A stretch of 64,000 bases of DNA from Gaiellasilicea sp963802765 (GTDB taxonomy: Bacteria > Actinomycetota > Thermoleophilia > Gaiellales > Gaiellaceae). This document shows positions 16,801 through 25,111 of this stretch, one piece after another. The position numbers and the translations under genes are program-made. The first letter of the stretch is position 1. Each line of letters starts with the position of its first letter. The notes below the pieces were generated by a model. That model was not told the origin of the DNA. It made no database searches and saw only the letters and a list, made by a program, of their open reading frames with translations. The stretch lies in the NCBI GenBank assembly GCA_963802765.1, contig CAWDJZ010000016.1:62001-126000 (forward strand), in the 5' to 3' direction.

Positions 16801-18009
16801 ATGGCGATCGAGATCCGGGCGCCCGCCGACGACGAGGAGCTGCGCGCCGCGATGACCGCGGCCGAGATCGCGTTCGGCAGCGGCGCGATCGAGGACGAGG
16901 ACTGGGAGCGCGAGCGTCAGGCGCTGCCGGCGGCCCGCGCGCACGCGGCATTCGACGCGGGGAAACCGGTCGCGCTCGCGGGCGCCTACAAGTTCGACCT
17001 CACGATTCCCGGAGGCGAGCTTCCCTGCGCGGGCGTCACCTGGGTCGGCGTCATGCCCACGCACAGGCGGCGCGGGATCCTCCGCGACCTGATGCGCCGA
17101 GAGCTCGAGGACATCCACGCCTGGGGCGAGCCGATCGCGGCGCTCTGGGCGTCCGAGTCGGCGATCTACGGTCGCTTCGGCTACGGCCACGCCGCGTCCA
17201 GCCTCCACGTCAAGTCTGACAAGGCGCGCTTCGCCCTCCGCGAGCCGGCGCAAGGCTCGGTTCGGCTTGTGGACGCCGAGCAGGCGCTCGCTCTTTTCAG
17301 GCCCGTCTACGAGCGCTTCCGAGCCCGGCGGGCCGGCATGCCGTCCCGCGACGAGCGCTGGTGGAAGGAGCACCGCCTCGCCGACCCGGAGAGCTGGCGA
17401 CGCGGCGCCAGCAGGAAGTTCTACGCCGCGGTCGACCTCGACGGCAGTGTCGAGGGCTACGCCTACTACCGGATCAAGGACGACTGGGCCGACGGGATGG
17501 CGCGCAGCGAGGTGAAGGTGGTCGAGGCCATCGCCACCTCGCCGGAGGCCGAGAAGACGCTCTGGAGCTTCCTGCACGGGATCGACCTCACCGTCCGGGT
17601 CGAGGTCTTCGTCTTCGACCCCGGCTCGCCGCTGCCGCTGCTCGTCCGCGACCCACGGGCACTGAACGGCCGCGTCACGGACGGGCTCTGGCTCCGCCTG
17701 GTCGACGTCGATGCGGCGCTGAAAGCTCGGTCGTACAAGCCGGGGCAGTCGATCGTGCTCGAGGTAACGGACGAGCTCTGTCCCTGGAACGCCGGCCGGT
17801 ACCGCGTCGGCGACAACGCAGGTCGAACGGAAGACACCGCAGACGTTGCGCTCGACGTCGCCGAGCTCGGCTCGGTCTACCTCGGCGGCTACGACTTCCA
17901 CGCGCTCGCGCACGCAGGTCTCGTCGACGAGCGGAGCGAGGGCGCCGTCGATGCCGCGTCGCTCCTCTTCCGCACCGACCTGCCGCCCTTCTGCCCGGAG
18001 GTGTTCTGA
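16801..18009 (+). CDS. Eis-family GNAT N-acetyltransferase, copy 1
   Basis: 402 residues, Eis architecture: two GNAT domains and an SCP2-like C-terminal domain. Acetyl-CoA site GVMPTHRRRGILRDLM near 82-97; ASESAIYGRFGYG carries the conserved tyrosine region; SCP2-like segment LWLRLVDVDAALKARSY; the protein ends in a phenylalanine whose carboxylate serves in catalysis in characterised Eis proteins. Eis enzymes acetylate amines such as aminoglycosides or lysines. ATG at 16801. The next gene starts directly after its TGA and is a paralogue, so a tandem duplication. Confidence 0.88.
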   Translation: MAIEIRAPADDEELRAAMTAAEIAFGSGAIEDEDWERERQALPAARAHAAFDAGKPVALAGAYKFDLTIPGGELPCAGVTWVGVMPTHRRRGILRDLMRRELEDIHAWGEPIAALWASESAIYGRFGYGHAASSLHVKSDKARFALREPAQGSVRLVDAEQALALFRPVYERFRARRAGMPSRDERWWKEHRLADPESWRRGASRKFYAAVDLDGSVEGYAYYRIKDDWADGMARSEVKVVEAIATSPEAEKTLWSFLHGIDLTVRVEVFVFDPGSPLPLLVRDPRALNGRVTDGLWLRLVDVDAALKARSYKPGQSIVLEVTDELCPWNAGRYRVGDNAGRTEDTADVALDVAELGSVYLGGYDFHALAHAGLVDERSEGAVDAASLLFRTDLPPFCPEVF

Positions 18010-19230
18010 ATGGCCTGGGACGTCCGTCCGACCACCGACCTCGAGGAGTTCAAGCGCGCCGTCGGCGCGATCGGCCACTACTTCGGCGGGTGGCCGGCCG
18101 ACGACGAGTCGGCGCAGCGGTTCTCGGAGAACCTTCCGCTCGAGCGGATGCACGCCGCGTTCGAGGGCGACCGGATCGTGGGCGGCGCAGGCGCCTTCCC
18201 GTTCGAGCTGACCGTGCCCGGCGGCATTGTGCGCTGCGGCGGCGTCACAGTGGTCGGCGTCCTGCCGACGCACCGGCGCCGCGGGGTCCTCACATCGATG
18301 ATGCGGGCGCAGCTCGAGGACATCCGCGAGCGCGGCGAGCCGATCGCTGCGCTCTGGGCCTCGGAGGAGGTCATCTACCGGCGGTACGGCTACGGCATGG
18401 CGTCGCTCTCCGGCGAGATGTCCCTGCCCAGTGGTTACGCCGGCCTGCGTGAGCCGCCCGACGAGCGCGCGACGGTGGGCCTCGTCCCGCTCGACTCCTC
18501 CAAGGACGTGCTCGCTGCGGTCTACGATCGCGTCCGGCTGCGCACCCCGGGCATGTTCGCCCGCACCGACACGTGGTGGGAGACGCGCAACCTTTCCGAT
18601 CCACCGGACCGCAGGCAGGGTGGGGGCGAGAAGAACGCCCTCGTGCTCGAGCTCGACGGCGAGCCCGTCGGTTACGCGCTCTACCGCATCCACACGAAGT
18701 TCGAGAGCGGCGCGGCGGCGGGTCACGTCGACGTGATCGAAGCGGTCGCCGACGGGCCGGTGGCGACCCGCGAGCTCTGGCGCGTGCTGCTGGACATGGA
18801 CTGGAAGGCGACACTGAAGGCGTACCTGCTCCCGATCGACCACCCGCTTCTGCAGCAGCTCCGCTACCCGCGGCGGATGCAGCTGCGCGTCGGCGACGGC
18901 CTGTGGGTCCGCCTCGTCGACCTCCGCGCCGCGCTTGCCGCGAGAGCGTACGGGGAGGACGGCGCCGTCGTGCTCGAGGTCGAGGACGCCTTCCTGCCGG
19001 AGAACTCGGGTCGCTGGCGGGTCGCCGGCGGCCAGGTCGAGCGGACCGAAGAGGAGGCGGATCTCGCGCTCGACGTCGGCGAGCTCGGGGCGGCGTACCT
19101 GGGCGGCTTCACCTTCGGCGAGCTCGTGCGCGCGGGCACCGTCCGCGAGCTGAAGGACGGCGGCGCGACGACGGCCGACGCCATCTTCTCGACGGGCACG
19201 CCGAAGCCCTGGTGTCCGGAGATTTTCTGA
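18010..19230 (+). CDS. Eis-family GNAT N-acetyltransferase, copy 2
   Basis: 406 residues, same three-domain layout as its neighbour: GVLPTHRRRGVLTSMM, WASEEVIYRRYGYG, SCP2-like LWVRLVDLRAALAARAY, terminal PWCPEIF. ATG directly follows the TGA of copy 1. The pair has drifted clearly at residue level, so the duplication is old. Substrate unknown; possible roles include antibiotic or polyamine acetylation, by family analogy only. Confidence 0.88.
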   Translation: MAWDVRPTTDLEEFKRAVGAIGHYFGGWPADDESAQRFSENLPLERMHAAFEGDRIVGGAGAFPFELTVPGGIVRCGGVTVVGVLPTHRRRGVLTSMMRAQLEDIRERGEPIAALWASEEVIYRRYGYGMASLSGEMSLPSGYAGLREPPDERATVGLVPLDSSKDVLAAVYDRVRLRTPGMFARTDTWWETRNLSDPPDRRQGGGEKNALVLELDGEPVGYALYRIHTKFESGAAAGHVDVIEAVADGPVATRELWRVLLDMDWKATLKAYLLPIDHPLLQQLRYPRRMQLRVGDGLWVRLVDLRAALAARAYGEDGAVVLEVEDAFLPENSGRWRVAGGQVERTEEEADLALDVGELGAAYLGGFTFGELVRAGTVRELKDGGATTADAIFSTGTPKPWCPEIF

Positions 19231-19247
19231 GCCGCGAGATCTTCTAA

Positions 19248-19820
19248 GTGGGTCTCGACACCGCGCTCGGCAGCCTGCTCGCGGCGTTCGGGCTCTCTGG
19301 TGCGGCCGGTTTGAACGCGTGGCTCCCGCTGTTCGCGAGCGCGCTGCTCGCCCGGCTCGACGTCGTCGAGCTCGCTGCGCCGTTCGACGATCTCACCTCG
19401 ACGCCGGCCCTCGTCGTCCTCGGTGCGCTTATGACCGCGGACTTCGTCGGCGACAAGATCCCTGCAGTCGATCACGTCCTGCACGCCGTCGGCGCCGTCG
19501 TCGCGCCGGTGTCGGGTGCGGTTCTCTTCACCGGCCAGACCGGGCTCGAGACCGACCTGCCGACGTTGCTGGCCGCCGTGCTCGGCGGTGCGACGGCGGG
19601 CACGATTCATGCGGGCCGGGCCGCGGTTCGGCCCGTCTCGACCGCGACGACGGGCGGTGTCGGCAACCCGCTGCTCTCGATCGGTGAAGACGCCGGCTCG
19701 CTCGCTCTCGTCGTGACCGCGTTCGTCCTGCCGCTGGTCGCTCTGCTGCTCGTGGTCGCGCTCCTCGTAGGCTTGCTGTCCGCCTGGCGGCGCCTGCGAC
19801 GGGTTCCCTCCCGACGGTAA
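19248..19820 (+). CDS. DUF4126 membrane protein
   Basis: 190 residues, several hydrophobic helices, with DUF4126 hallmarks FGLSGAAGLNAWLPLF near the N-terminus, DFVGDKIPAVDHVLHA in the middle and TTGGVGNPLLSIGEDAGSL later. GTG start 17 bases after the second Eis gene. The C-terminus is basic (RRLRRVPSRR), placing it in the cytosol. The family is of unknown function; I add nothing beyond membrane location. Confidence 0.8.
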   Translation: MGLDTALGSLLAAFGLSGAAGLNAWLPLFASALLARLDVVELAAPFDDLTSTPALVVLGALMTADFVGDKIPAVDHVLHAVGAVVAPVSGAVLFTGQTGLETDLPTLLAAVLGGATAGTIHAGRAAVRPVSTATTGGVGNPLLSIGEDAGSLALVVTAFVLPLVALLLVVALLVGLLSAWRRLRRVPSRR

Positions 19821-19833
19821 ATGGGGACCCTGC

Positions 19834-19839
19834 TACCCT
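19834..19839 (+). promoter_or_regulatory. -10 box TACCCT of a leaderless-type promoter
   Basis: TACCCT ends 7 bases before TTG 19847 of the first M23 peptidase gene, which has no ribosome site. Confidence 0.45.
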
Positions 19840-19846
19840 CCCGCGC

Positions 19847-20338
19847 TTGCTGCGGACTGTCCTCGGCGCGCTCTGCGCGCTCCTCGTCAGCCTGACCGTC
19901 GTTGCACCCGCGAGCGCCGTCCCCGACGGCCCGATCGACGCGTACCTCGAGCACCTCGAGCCGCTCACGCTCGAGTGGCCGGCCGACGGGACGCTGACGA
20001 GCACCTACGGCCCACGCTGGGGGCGGATGCACCTCGGCATCGACGTCGGGATCCTCCGCTCGCTCGACGTCCGCGCAGCCGCGGACGGGACCGTGACCTC
20101 GGCGGGCTGGCTGAACGGCTTCGAGGGCTACGGCAACGTCGTCGTGCTCGACGTCGGCGGCGGTTACACGCTTCTCTACGCGCATCTCTCGCAGGCCCAC
20201 GTCGTTCCCGGCCAGTGGGTCGCGGCCGGAGAGTCGATCGGGGAGGCCGGCTGCACCGGCTCGTGCACGGGCACCCATCTCCACTTCGAGCTGCGCGAGC
20301 ACGGCGCTCCGGTCGATCCGGCGCCCTTCTTCGGCTAA
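19847..20338 (+). CDS. Secreted M23-family peptidase (LytM domain), copy 1
   Basis: 163 residues. Signal peptide of about 24 residues (LGALCALLVSLTVVAPASA). LytM domain: first zinc ligands in HLGIDVG (HxxxD), and HLHFE near the C-terminus supplies the HxH motif; YTLLYAHLSQ is the conserved middle block. Expected to cut peptide cross-links in cell-wall peptidoglycan outside the membrane. TTG start lies 7 bases after a -10 box, so probably leaderless. Two cysteines in AGCTGSCTG could pair. Paralogue follows at 20394. Confidence 0.88.
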   Translation: MLRTVLGALCALLVSLTVVAPASAVPDGPIDAYLEHLEPLTLEWPADGTLTSTYGPRWGRMHLGIDVGILRSLDVRAAADGTVTSAGWLNGFEGYGNVVVLDVGGGYTLLYAHLSQAHVVPGQWVAAGESIGEAGCTGSCTGTHLHFELREHGAPVDPAPFFG

Positions 20339-20393
20339 CCCCTCGATAAGGTGAGGCGGCTGCGGGGGGTTCGCCCTACCGTGCGGGCCGCCC

Positions 20394-20870
20394 ATGACAC
20401 GGACGCTCCTCTTGCGGAGCGCGCTCGTCGTCCTGCTTGTCTCTCTCGTCGTTGCTCAATCGGCTTCGGCACGCTCTGACGGCTCCGCGCAGCTCCAGAT
20501 GGTCTGGCCGGCCTCAGGCACGGTCACGGCGCCCTTCGGGGTCTGGCGTGGCGACCACGCCCACACGGGCGTCGACATCGCCATGCTGCGGTCGTTACGG
20601 CTGCGTGCGGTGAGCGGGGGCATCGTCCGCGAGACGGGGTACGCAAGCGGGTACTCCGGCTACGGCCAGGTTGTCGTGCTCGACCTGCCCGGGAGCCTCA
20701 GCGCTCTCTACGCGCATCTCTCTGACGTGCACGTCCGCGTCGGCGATCGCGTCCAGAAGGGCGAGCTGATCGGCCTCGCCGGCAGCACGGGCAGCTCCTC
20801 GGGGACGCATCTCCACTTCGAGATCAGGCGCTCGGGCACTCCGGTCAACCCGATGTCGTACCTCGACTAA
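20394..20870 (+). CDS. Secreted M23-family peptidase (LytM domain), copy 2
   Basis: 158 residues with a signal peptide (LVVLLVSLVVAQSASA). Zinc motif HTGVDIA (HxxxD) and HLHFEIR (HxH), middle block LSALYAHLSD. Domain-only enzyme like the preceding copy, consistent with tandem duplication. A TACCGT box lies at 20377-20382, 11 bases before the ATG, giving at most a very short leader. Acts on peptidoglycan by family. Confidence 0.88.
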   Translation: MTRTLLLRSALVVLLVSLVVAQSASARSDGSAQLQMVWPASGTVTAPFGVWRGDHAHTGVDIAMLRSLRLRAVSGGIVRETGYASGYSGYGQVVVLDLPGSLSALYAHLSDVHVRVGDRVQKGELIGLAGSTGSSSGTHLHFEIRRSGTPVNPMSYLD

Positions 20871-20884
20871 CGCGTTTCCTCGGC

Positions 20885-20890
20885 TAGAAT
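20885..20890 (+). promoter_or_regulatory. -10 box TAGAAT of the tRNA-Val promoter
   Basis: TAGAAT 12 bases upstream of the mature tRNA 5' end. Confidence 0.5.
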
Positions 20891-20902
20891 CTCTCCCCGC
20901 AG

Positions 20903-20975
20903 GGGCGGTTAGCTCAGTTGGGAGAGCACCAGCTCGACAAGCTGGGGGTCGCTGGTTCGAGCCCAGCACCGCCCA
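20903..20975 (+). tRNA. tRNA-Val (anticodon GAC)
   Basis: Cloverleaf is complete: acceptor GGGCGGT pairs with ACCGCCC (20968-20974), D arm GCTC...GAGC, anticodon stem CCAGC/GCTGG around loop TCGACAA with anticodon GAC, T arm GCTGG-TTCGAGC-CCAGC, discriminator A at 20975. The CCA end is not encoded (CTA follows). A terminator follows directly. Confidence 0.96.
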
Positions 20976-20982
20976 CTAAGAG

Positions 20983-21008
20983 AAGCCCCCGGAAACGGGG
21001 CTTTTCTT
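20983..21008 (+). terminator. Rho-independent terminator after tRNA-Val
   Basis: AAGCCCC and GGGGCTT arms around a short loop CGGAAAC, followed by TTTCTT. Confidence 0.85.
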
Positions 21009-21065
21009 ATTCCGGCGCCGCCTCGTTGTGCACGGGCAGGTGCAGGGCGGCGTGTCGTCAAGCGG

Positions 21066-21680
21066 CTACGAGGCAGGCTCGGGATCCGCCGCGGGTTGAG
21101 GTCGCGGCGGTAGGAGGAGGAGATGGCTGTCGACGATCGCCTGCGCGACGTCGACCACCTTCTGGCCGTTGTGCTGGGAATGGTCTCGCATCATCCCGAA
21201 GGCCCGGTTGGCGTCGATCGCATGCCGCGCCATCAGGATGCCCTTCGCTTGCTCGATGAGCGCCCGCCGGCCGAAGGCGCCCTGAAGGCTCTGATACTCC
21301 GCGAATCGCTGCAAGGTGATGTCGATCGCGCTCTGGAGGTTCTCGGCATCGCCATCCACGATGTAGGCGAAGACACCGCGCTTCGCGGCTTCGCGCACGT
21401 ATCCCGGGTCCTTCGCGGAGAGCAAAGCGATCACGGGGCAGGAGGACTCACGGACGATCTCGGCAATCAGCTCGAGCGCGTGCTCCGAGCTTAGTCCGAG
21501 CCCGACAAGGGCCACGTCTGGTCGCTCCCTCTCGGTCGCGGCGCCGACTTCCTTGACGTAGATCTCGCGTGCGATCACGTCGTGGCCCAGCCCTGTCACG
21601 ACCTGCGCGAGCAGCTCGAGCCGTTCGCGCTTCTCGTTCGCGATCAGAACGCGGAGATGCTGCGGCTCGCTCTCGACCAT
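21066..21680 (-). CDS. ANTAR-domain response regulator (RNA-binding antiterminator type)
   Basis: 204 residues from ATG 21680. Receiver-like domain (about 10-120): LRVLIANEKRERLELLAQVV, phospho-acceptor region ERPDVALVGLG, SCPVIALLSAKDPGYVREAA with the conserved lysine. ANTAR domain (about 130-185): GRRALIEQAKGILMARHAIDANRAFGMMR. ANTAR proteins bind paired hairpins in nascent RNA to stop termination. No partner histidine kinase is next to it. An alternative upstream start would add about 26 residues; ATG 21680 is preferred because the receiver strand begins soon after. Confidence 0.88.
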   Translation of the reverse strand: MVESEPQHLRVLIANEKRERLELLAQVVTGLGHDVIAREIYVKEVGAATERERPDVALVGLGLSSEHALELIAEIVRESSCPVIALLSAKDPGYVREAAKRGVFAYIVDGDAENLQSAIDITLQRFAEYQSLQGAFGRRALIEQAKGILMARHAIDANRAFGMMRDHSQHNGQKVVDVAQAIVDSHLLLLPPRPQPAADPEPAS

Positions 21681-22049
21681 TCCAGGGTGTTCCTCGAACC
21701 CGATTGTTCTCCGAACCACGAGCAATCTCACCCCACGCGGTGCGTCAGAACGGCACAAGTCTAGCGTCTCGTTCCTTGGCGGTCCGGTCGAATCCGACGA
21801 GAGCTGCTACCGTCGGATCGGAGCGCCACAGGCCCTCGGCGCAGCCAGGCAGAGGCGGGTCATAGTGATCGACCCGCCGAACGTCCATCCTCAGCAGGCA
21901 GGTTGGAGCAGCAGCAGCCGGCCTCAACCGCTCGGTCGGCGACGAAGGCTCGAGCGAGGAGGACTTGAGCAACCTCCCGACGAGCTTCGCTGAGGCCGAT
22001 CCGAGGTGCGGATCATCCGCCCCCGGAGGAAAGAGGGAAGGAGCTCGTA
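21681..22049 (+). other. Non-coding stretch before the collagen-like gene
   Basis: 369 bases between divergent genes with no convincing reading frame. It holds a TACCGT box at 21810-21815, a hairpin with arms GGCGGGTC/GACCCGCC around 21850-21875, and a second hairpin GATCCG/CGGATC near 21998-22014, followed by the ribosome site GGAAGGAG at 22036-22043. It reads as a structured 5' leader of the collagen-like gene. Confidence 0.45.
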
Positions 22050-22966
22050 ATGGTGAGGTCACCATCGACGAAGCTGCTGGCTGCCGCTGTCGTGGTCTCG
22101 TTCGCCGCGGTTACCGCGATCGCTGGAGCCGGCAACACCACCCATAGGCCGGGCGATCCACAACGGCGTCATCACGGCCTGTGTTGAGCCGCCGACGAAG
22201 GGAAACAGGGCCACGTCCGGCGACCTGAACTTCGTGGCCTGCTTGAAAGGCGCGAGGAAGGTCTCCTGGAACATCCGAGGGCCGCGGGGCCTGAGGGGCC
22301 TACCAGGCGCGGCAGGTGCGCCGGGCGCCCGAGGGGCAGCAGGTCCGGCAGGCCCGGCAGGTGCGGCAGGCGCCCGCGGACTGGCAGGCCCGGCAGGTGC
22401 CCAGGACAGCGGGTCCCGCTGGCCCGGCCGGTCCGGCAGGCCCGCCCGGACAGAACGCCTCGTTCGACCGAGTACGGCGTCGCCGCCATCGTGGTGACGA
22501 ACAGCGGCGATCTGGTGGCCATACCGAACACTGCGTACTCGATCGCGCTCGGGTCGCCGGTCGCGGACACGACCGGCGGCGTGTTCCGCTTCACCTGCAC
22601 CGCAGCCGAGGCACCCTGCACGATCGCAGTGAAGGCGGCTGCGCTTTCGGACACCGACATCGGCGGAACGGTTCGCTTCCTCCCGCGCGTGTTGGTGCAT
22701 CGAAGGGCGGCACACCGTCAGACCGGCGCTGAGCCGGACGACGTTCTGCGAGTACGCGCGACGGCGCAGACGGCCCTCGCCGGTCTGGTCAATTTGACCA
22801 AGCAAGCCCTGGCACCCGTCCCGGACGGCGCGGACGATCCCGCATCAACATCGGAGGGTCAGCCGACTGCGGCGTAGCCGGCCCAGGCGGCATCGTCGCC
22901 AGCATCCAGGTACCGGAAGGCTTCTACAACGTGCATGCCTCGTTCGCCTTCTTCAATACACCATGA
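22050..22966 (+). pseudogene. Collagen-like secreted protein, frame broken at least four times
   Basis: ATG 22050 follows GGAAGGAG. A signal peptide (STKLLAAAVVVSFAAVTAIAGA) leads to a linker (AIHNGVITACVEPPTKGN ... VACLKGARKVSW) and then about 19 Gly-X-Y triplets (GPRGLRGLPGAAGAPGARG ... GPAGPAGPPGQN), a collagen-type triple-helix segment. The C-terminal domain reads TEYGVAAIVVTNSGDLVAIPN and finally GGIVASIQVPEGFYNVHASF, stopping at TGA 22964-22966. Breaks near 22150, 22395, 22468 and between 22690 and 22850 are needed to join these. The density of breaks is higher than elsewhere in the window, so real decay is possible, though repetitive GC sequence also invites base-calling errors. Likely a surface protein if intact. 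Confidence 0.6.
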
Positions 22967-22997
22967 CGAGCGAGAGTCGCTGAGACCTATCGACACG

Positions 22998-23028
22998 CCA
23001 GGGGCGCGGCCTCGTGCCGCGCCCCTGG
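22998..23028 (+). terminator. Strong hairpin after the collagen-like gene
   Basis: CCAGGGGCGCGGC and GCCGCGCCCCTGG, 13 perfect pairs, loop CTCGT. No T-tract follows, the intrinsic-like form common in actinobacteria. Confidence 0.65.
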
Positions 23029-23309
23029 CTACCGAGCCGGGGCGCCGTAACGGCGTCACCGGAAGTCTGAGCAGGCCCGTTCATCCGGCGCACGTAAGCC
23101 CGTGTCTCCGCATACCTCCGGGGATCTCGGCTCCCAGCCCGACCAGAACGAGCCCTGCCTCGGTCTGATCGTTCCAACGTACGCCGCGACGCTACTGTCG
23201 GGTGCCGGAAGTGGTGGCGAGCGCGACGATACTCGGACGACACGACCAGACGATGCTCCGTCCCGGCCAACGCCGACTCGGCGACGTCTTCGCGACGAGG
23301 CATCGGCGC
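23029..23309. other. Intergenic stretch without supported gene
   Basis: 281 bases between the hairpin and the VOC gene. Frames are open only as is normal in GC-rich DNA, with no family resemblance, ribosome site or hydrophobic pattern. Nothing further seen. Confidence 0.5.
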
Positions 23310-23717
23310 CTATTCGGAGAACGGCAGCTGCGTGGCGCCGGTCGCTACCTCCCAGAGGAAGCCCTCCGGATCGGCGAAGTAGCCGCTGTAGCCGCCCCAC
23401 TCGGTCCGCCGTGCGGGTTGGACGACCGCGCCGCCTGCGCGCTCGGCCTCGGCCAGCACCGCATCCACCCGCTCCTCGGAGCGAACGTTGTAGGCGAACG
23501 TGACGCCGCGAAAGCCGTTGCCGTCGGCCGCGACGCCGGCGTCGTCGGCGAGCGCGTCCCACGGGTAGAGCGCGAGCGCGGACGAGCCGCCGAGGCTGAA
23601 GCACACCCAGTCGCCCTCCTCCTGCAGGATCGGCCAGCCGAGTCCCTCGTTGTAGAACTCCTTCGCCCGGTTCAGGTCTCTGACCCCGAGCGTGATGATG
23701 CTGACGTGCGGCTTCAT
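23310..23717 (-). CDS. VOC-superfamily (glyoxalase/dioxygenase-fold) protein
   Basis: 135 residues, ATG at 23717. Two beta-alpha-beta-beta-beta modules: SIITLGVRDLNRAKEFYNEGLGW at the start and GGYSGYFADPEGFLWEVA near the end, the latter carrying the usual glutamate ligand. A histidine metal ligand is not evident in the first strand, so metal binding is uncertain. Such proteins include glyoxalases, dioxygenases and antibiotic-binding proteins. No operon partner. Confidence 0.85.
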   Translation of the reverse strand: MKPHVSIITLGVRDLNRAKEFYNEGLGWPILQEEGDWVCFSLGGSSALALYPWDALADDAGVAADGNGFRGVTFAYNVRSEERVDAVLAEAERAGGAVVQPARRTEWGGYSGYFADPEGFLWEVATGATQLPFSE

Positions 23718-23849
23718 CGCTACGAGCCTACGCCTCCGGGATCGCGGACGGGTCCATGTACATGAATGCCTCGAGACTCATAGCTCAGCGATGAGAATCG
23801 GCCGCGGCGCGGGTCCAAGCAGAAACGTGATGCACGAGAGGAGGTCCCG

Positions 23850-24119
23850 GTGGACGAGACATTCACCGCAACCCTGCAGAAGGGCACGAACAAAGGCGCG
23901 TGGACCTATGTCGTCTGGCCGGAGTCGGTGGAGTACTTCGGCACGCGCGGTCTCGTCAAGGTCCGAGGAACCATCGACGGCCACCCCTTCCGGAGCTCCT
24001 TCATGGCCATGGGCGACGGCACCCACAAGCTTCCCGTCAAGGCCGATGTCCGGAAGGTGATCGGAAAGAAAGCAGGCGACTCCGTCGTCGTTCGCCTCGA
24101 AGAGCGGCTCAGCGAGTAA
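23850..24119 (+). CDS. DUF1905 domain protein
   Basis: 89 residues. Family pattern: ETFTATLQKG, AWTYVVWPESVEYFGTRGLVKVRGTIDGHPFRSSF, GDGTHKLPVKADVRKVIGKKAGDSVVV. GTG start at 23850 sits 4-5 bases after a good ribosome site (AGAGGAGGT, 23837-23845). DUF1905 proteins are small single-domain beta proteins of unknown function, sometimes fused to YdeI-like domains; no fusion here. Confidence 0.85.
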   Translation: MDETFTATLQKGTNKGAWTYVVWPESVEYFGTRGLVKVRGTIDGHPFRSSFMAMGDGTHKLPVKADVRKVIGKKAGDSVVVRLEERLSE

Positions 24120-24150
24120 CAGGTCGAGACACCTCTGCGTTGTCGACACA

Positions 24151-24789
24151 ATGAGCGCCATGCAGGGCGAGCTCCGAGACGTCGCCGCCGGCCTGTGGGT
24201 GTGGCGCGTCCCACATCCCGACTGGAAGGAGGGGCTCGACTGGGAGCCGCTCGTGACATCGACGTGCGTCGAGTCGGGCGGCGAGGTCGCCGTTCTCGAT
24301 CCGATCGCGCCGTCCGACGACAACGCCGACGAGGTGTGGGCCCGCCTCGACGACCGCCCGCCGACCCTCGTCGTCGTGCTCAAGCCGGATCACGTCCGGG
24401 ACGTCGACCTCTTCGTGCGCCGCTACGGCGCTCGCGCGTTCGGCCCAAGGCTCTTCTGGCGGGACAACATTCCGGAGACACGCCTCGAGCCGATCGAGCC
24501 CGGCAGTGAGCTTCCCGGCGGGCTCGTTGCGCTCTACGACGGCCGGGGCCGCGACGAGACGCCGCTCTGGGTGCCCGAGCCGCGTGCGCTCGTGTTCGCG
24601 GACGCGTTGACCGCCCCGGCGGGGGAGCTGCGCGTCTGGGCGACGCCGTGGCACGAGGAGCGCGCCCTGCCGGCGCTCCGGGCGCTGCTCGACCTTCCCT
24701 TCGAGCACGTGGTCGTCTCGCACGGCGAGCCGGTGCACGACCGGGCGGCGTACGAGCAAGCGCTCGAGCGCTCGCCCTGGTCCGGCTAA
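24151..24789 (+). CDS. Metallo-beta-lactamase-like fold protein with degenerate metal site
   Basis: 212 residues. The strand order resembles the MBL fold: VTSTCVESGGEVAVLDPIAP, then a motif that should be HxHxDH but reads KPDHVRDVD, ALVFADAL, and a final VVVSHGEPV. Only some ligands remain, so it may bind metal weakly or not at all. Related sequences occur as hypothetical proteins of actinobacteria. Start at ATG 24151; an ATG three codons later is an alternative. Confidence 0.65.
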   Translation: MSAMQGELRDVAAGLWVWRVPHPDWKEGLDWEPLVTSTCVESGGEVAVLDPIAPSDDNADEVWARLDDRPPTLVVVLKPDHVRDVDLFVRRYGARAFGPRLFWRDNIPETRLEPIEPGSELPGGLVALYDGRGRDETPLWVPEPRALVFADALTAPAGELRVWATPWHEERALPALRALLDLPFEHVVVSHGEPVHDRAAYEQALERSPWSG

Positions 24790-24825
24790 GACCCGTCGCT
24801 CATGGTTCCGTGGAAGGGTGCGGCC

Positions 24826-24855
24826 GGCGGCGGCGGGGTGGGACGCGCCGCCGCC
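24826..24855. terminator. Bidirectional hairpin between convergent genes
   Basis: GGCGGCGGCG and CGCCGCCGCC, 10 perfect pairs around a 10-base loop, between the plus-strand stop at 24789 and the minus-strand stop at 24867. Confidence 0.55.
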
Positions 24856-24866
24856 GACCGGCGGTT

Positions 24867-25097
24867 CTAGCTCTTGCGGGCGGTCGCCTTGCCACCCTTG
24901 CGGCCGGCGGCCTTCTTCTGCGCCGTCGTGCCGCCCTGGCGTGAGTCGCCGCTCCCGGAGTGAGAGCGCTCGCCGCCCCGTTTCGATGCGCCGGGGGAGT
25001 TGGCGATGCGCGCCGCGCGCTCCTTCGACATCCCCTTGTCCTTCAGCGCCTCGTACTTGTCCTTGTCCTTGATGCTGTTCGTCTTCTTCCCCGGCAT
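24867..25097 (-). CDS. Small basic DUF7218-like protein
   Basis: 76 residues, very lysine and glycine rich. Starts MPGKKTNSIKDKDKYEALKDKGMSKERAARIANSPG and ends in an Ala/Lys/Gly tail (QKKAAGRKGGKATARK). The pattern matches small proteins of unknown function found next to stress or DNA-binding genes in actinobacteria and proteobacteria. The basic tail suggests nucleic-acid contact; that is inference. ATG 25097 follows AAAGGGGGT, a strong ribosome site. It sits 14 bases downstream of the CBS gene. Confidence 0.75.
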   Translation of the reverse strand: MPGKKTNSIKDKDKYEALKDKGMSKERAARIANSPGASKRGGERSHSGSGDSRQGGTTAQKKAAGRKGGKATARKS

Positions 25098-25111
25098 CGT
25101 GACCCCCTTTA

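Noticed and set aside
20903..20975. tRNA-Val considered as an integration site
   Set aside because: No integrase or direct repeat of the tRNA 3' end was found downstream, and the tRNA is followed directly by its own terminator.
22295..22450. Repetitive GGCAGGTGC-type sequence considered as a CRISPR or tandem repeat
   Set aside because: It encodes Gly-X-Y triplets of the collagen-like protein; there are no spacers of constant length. No CRISPR array was seen anywhere.
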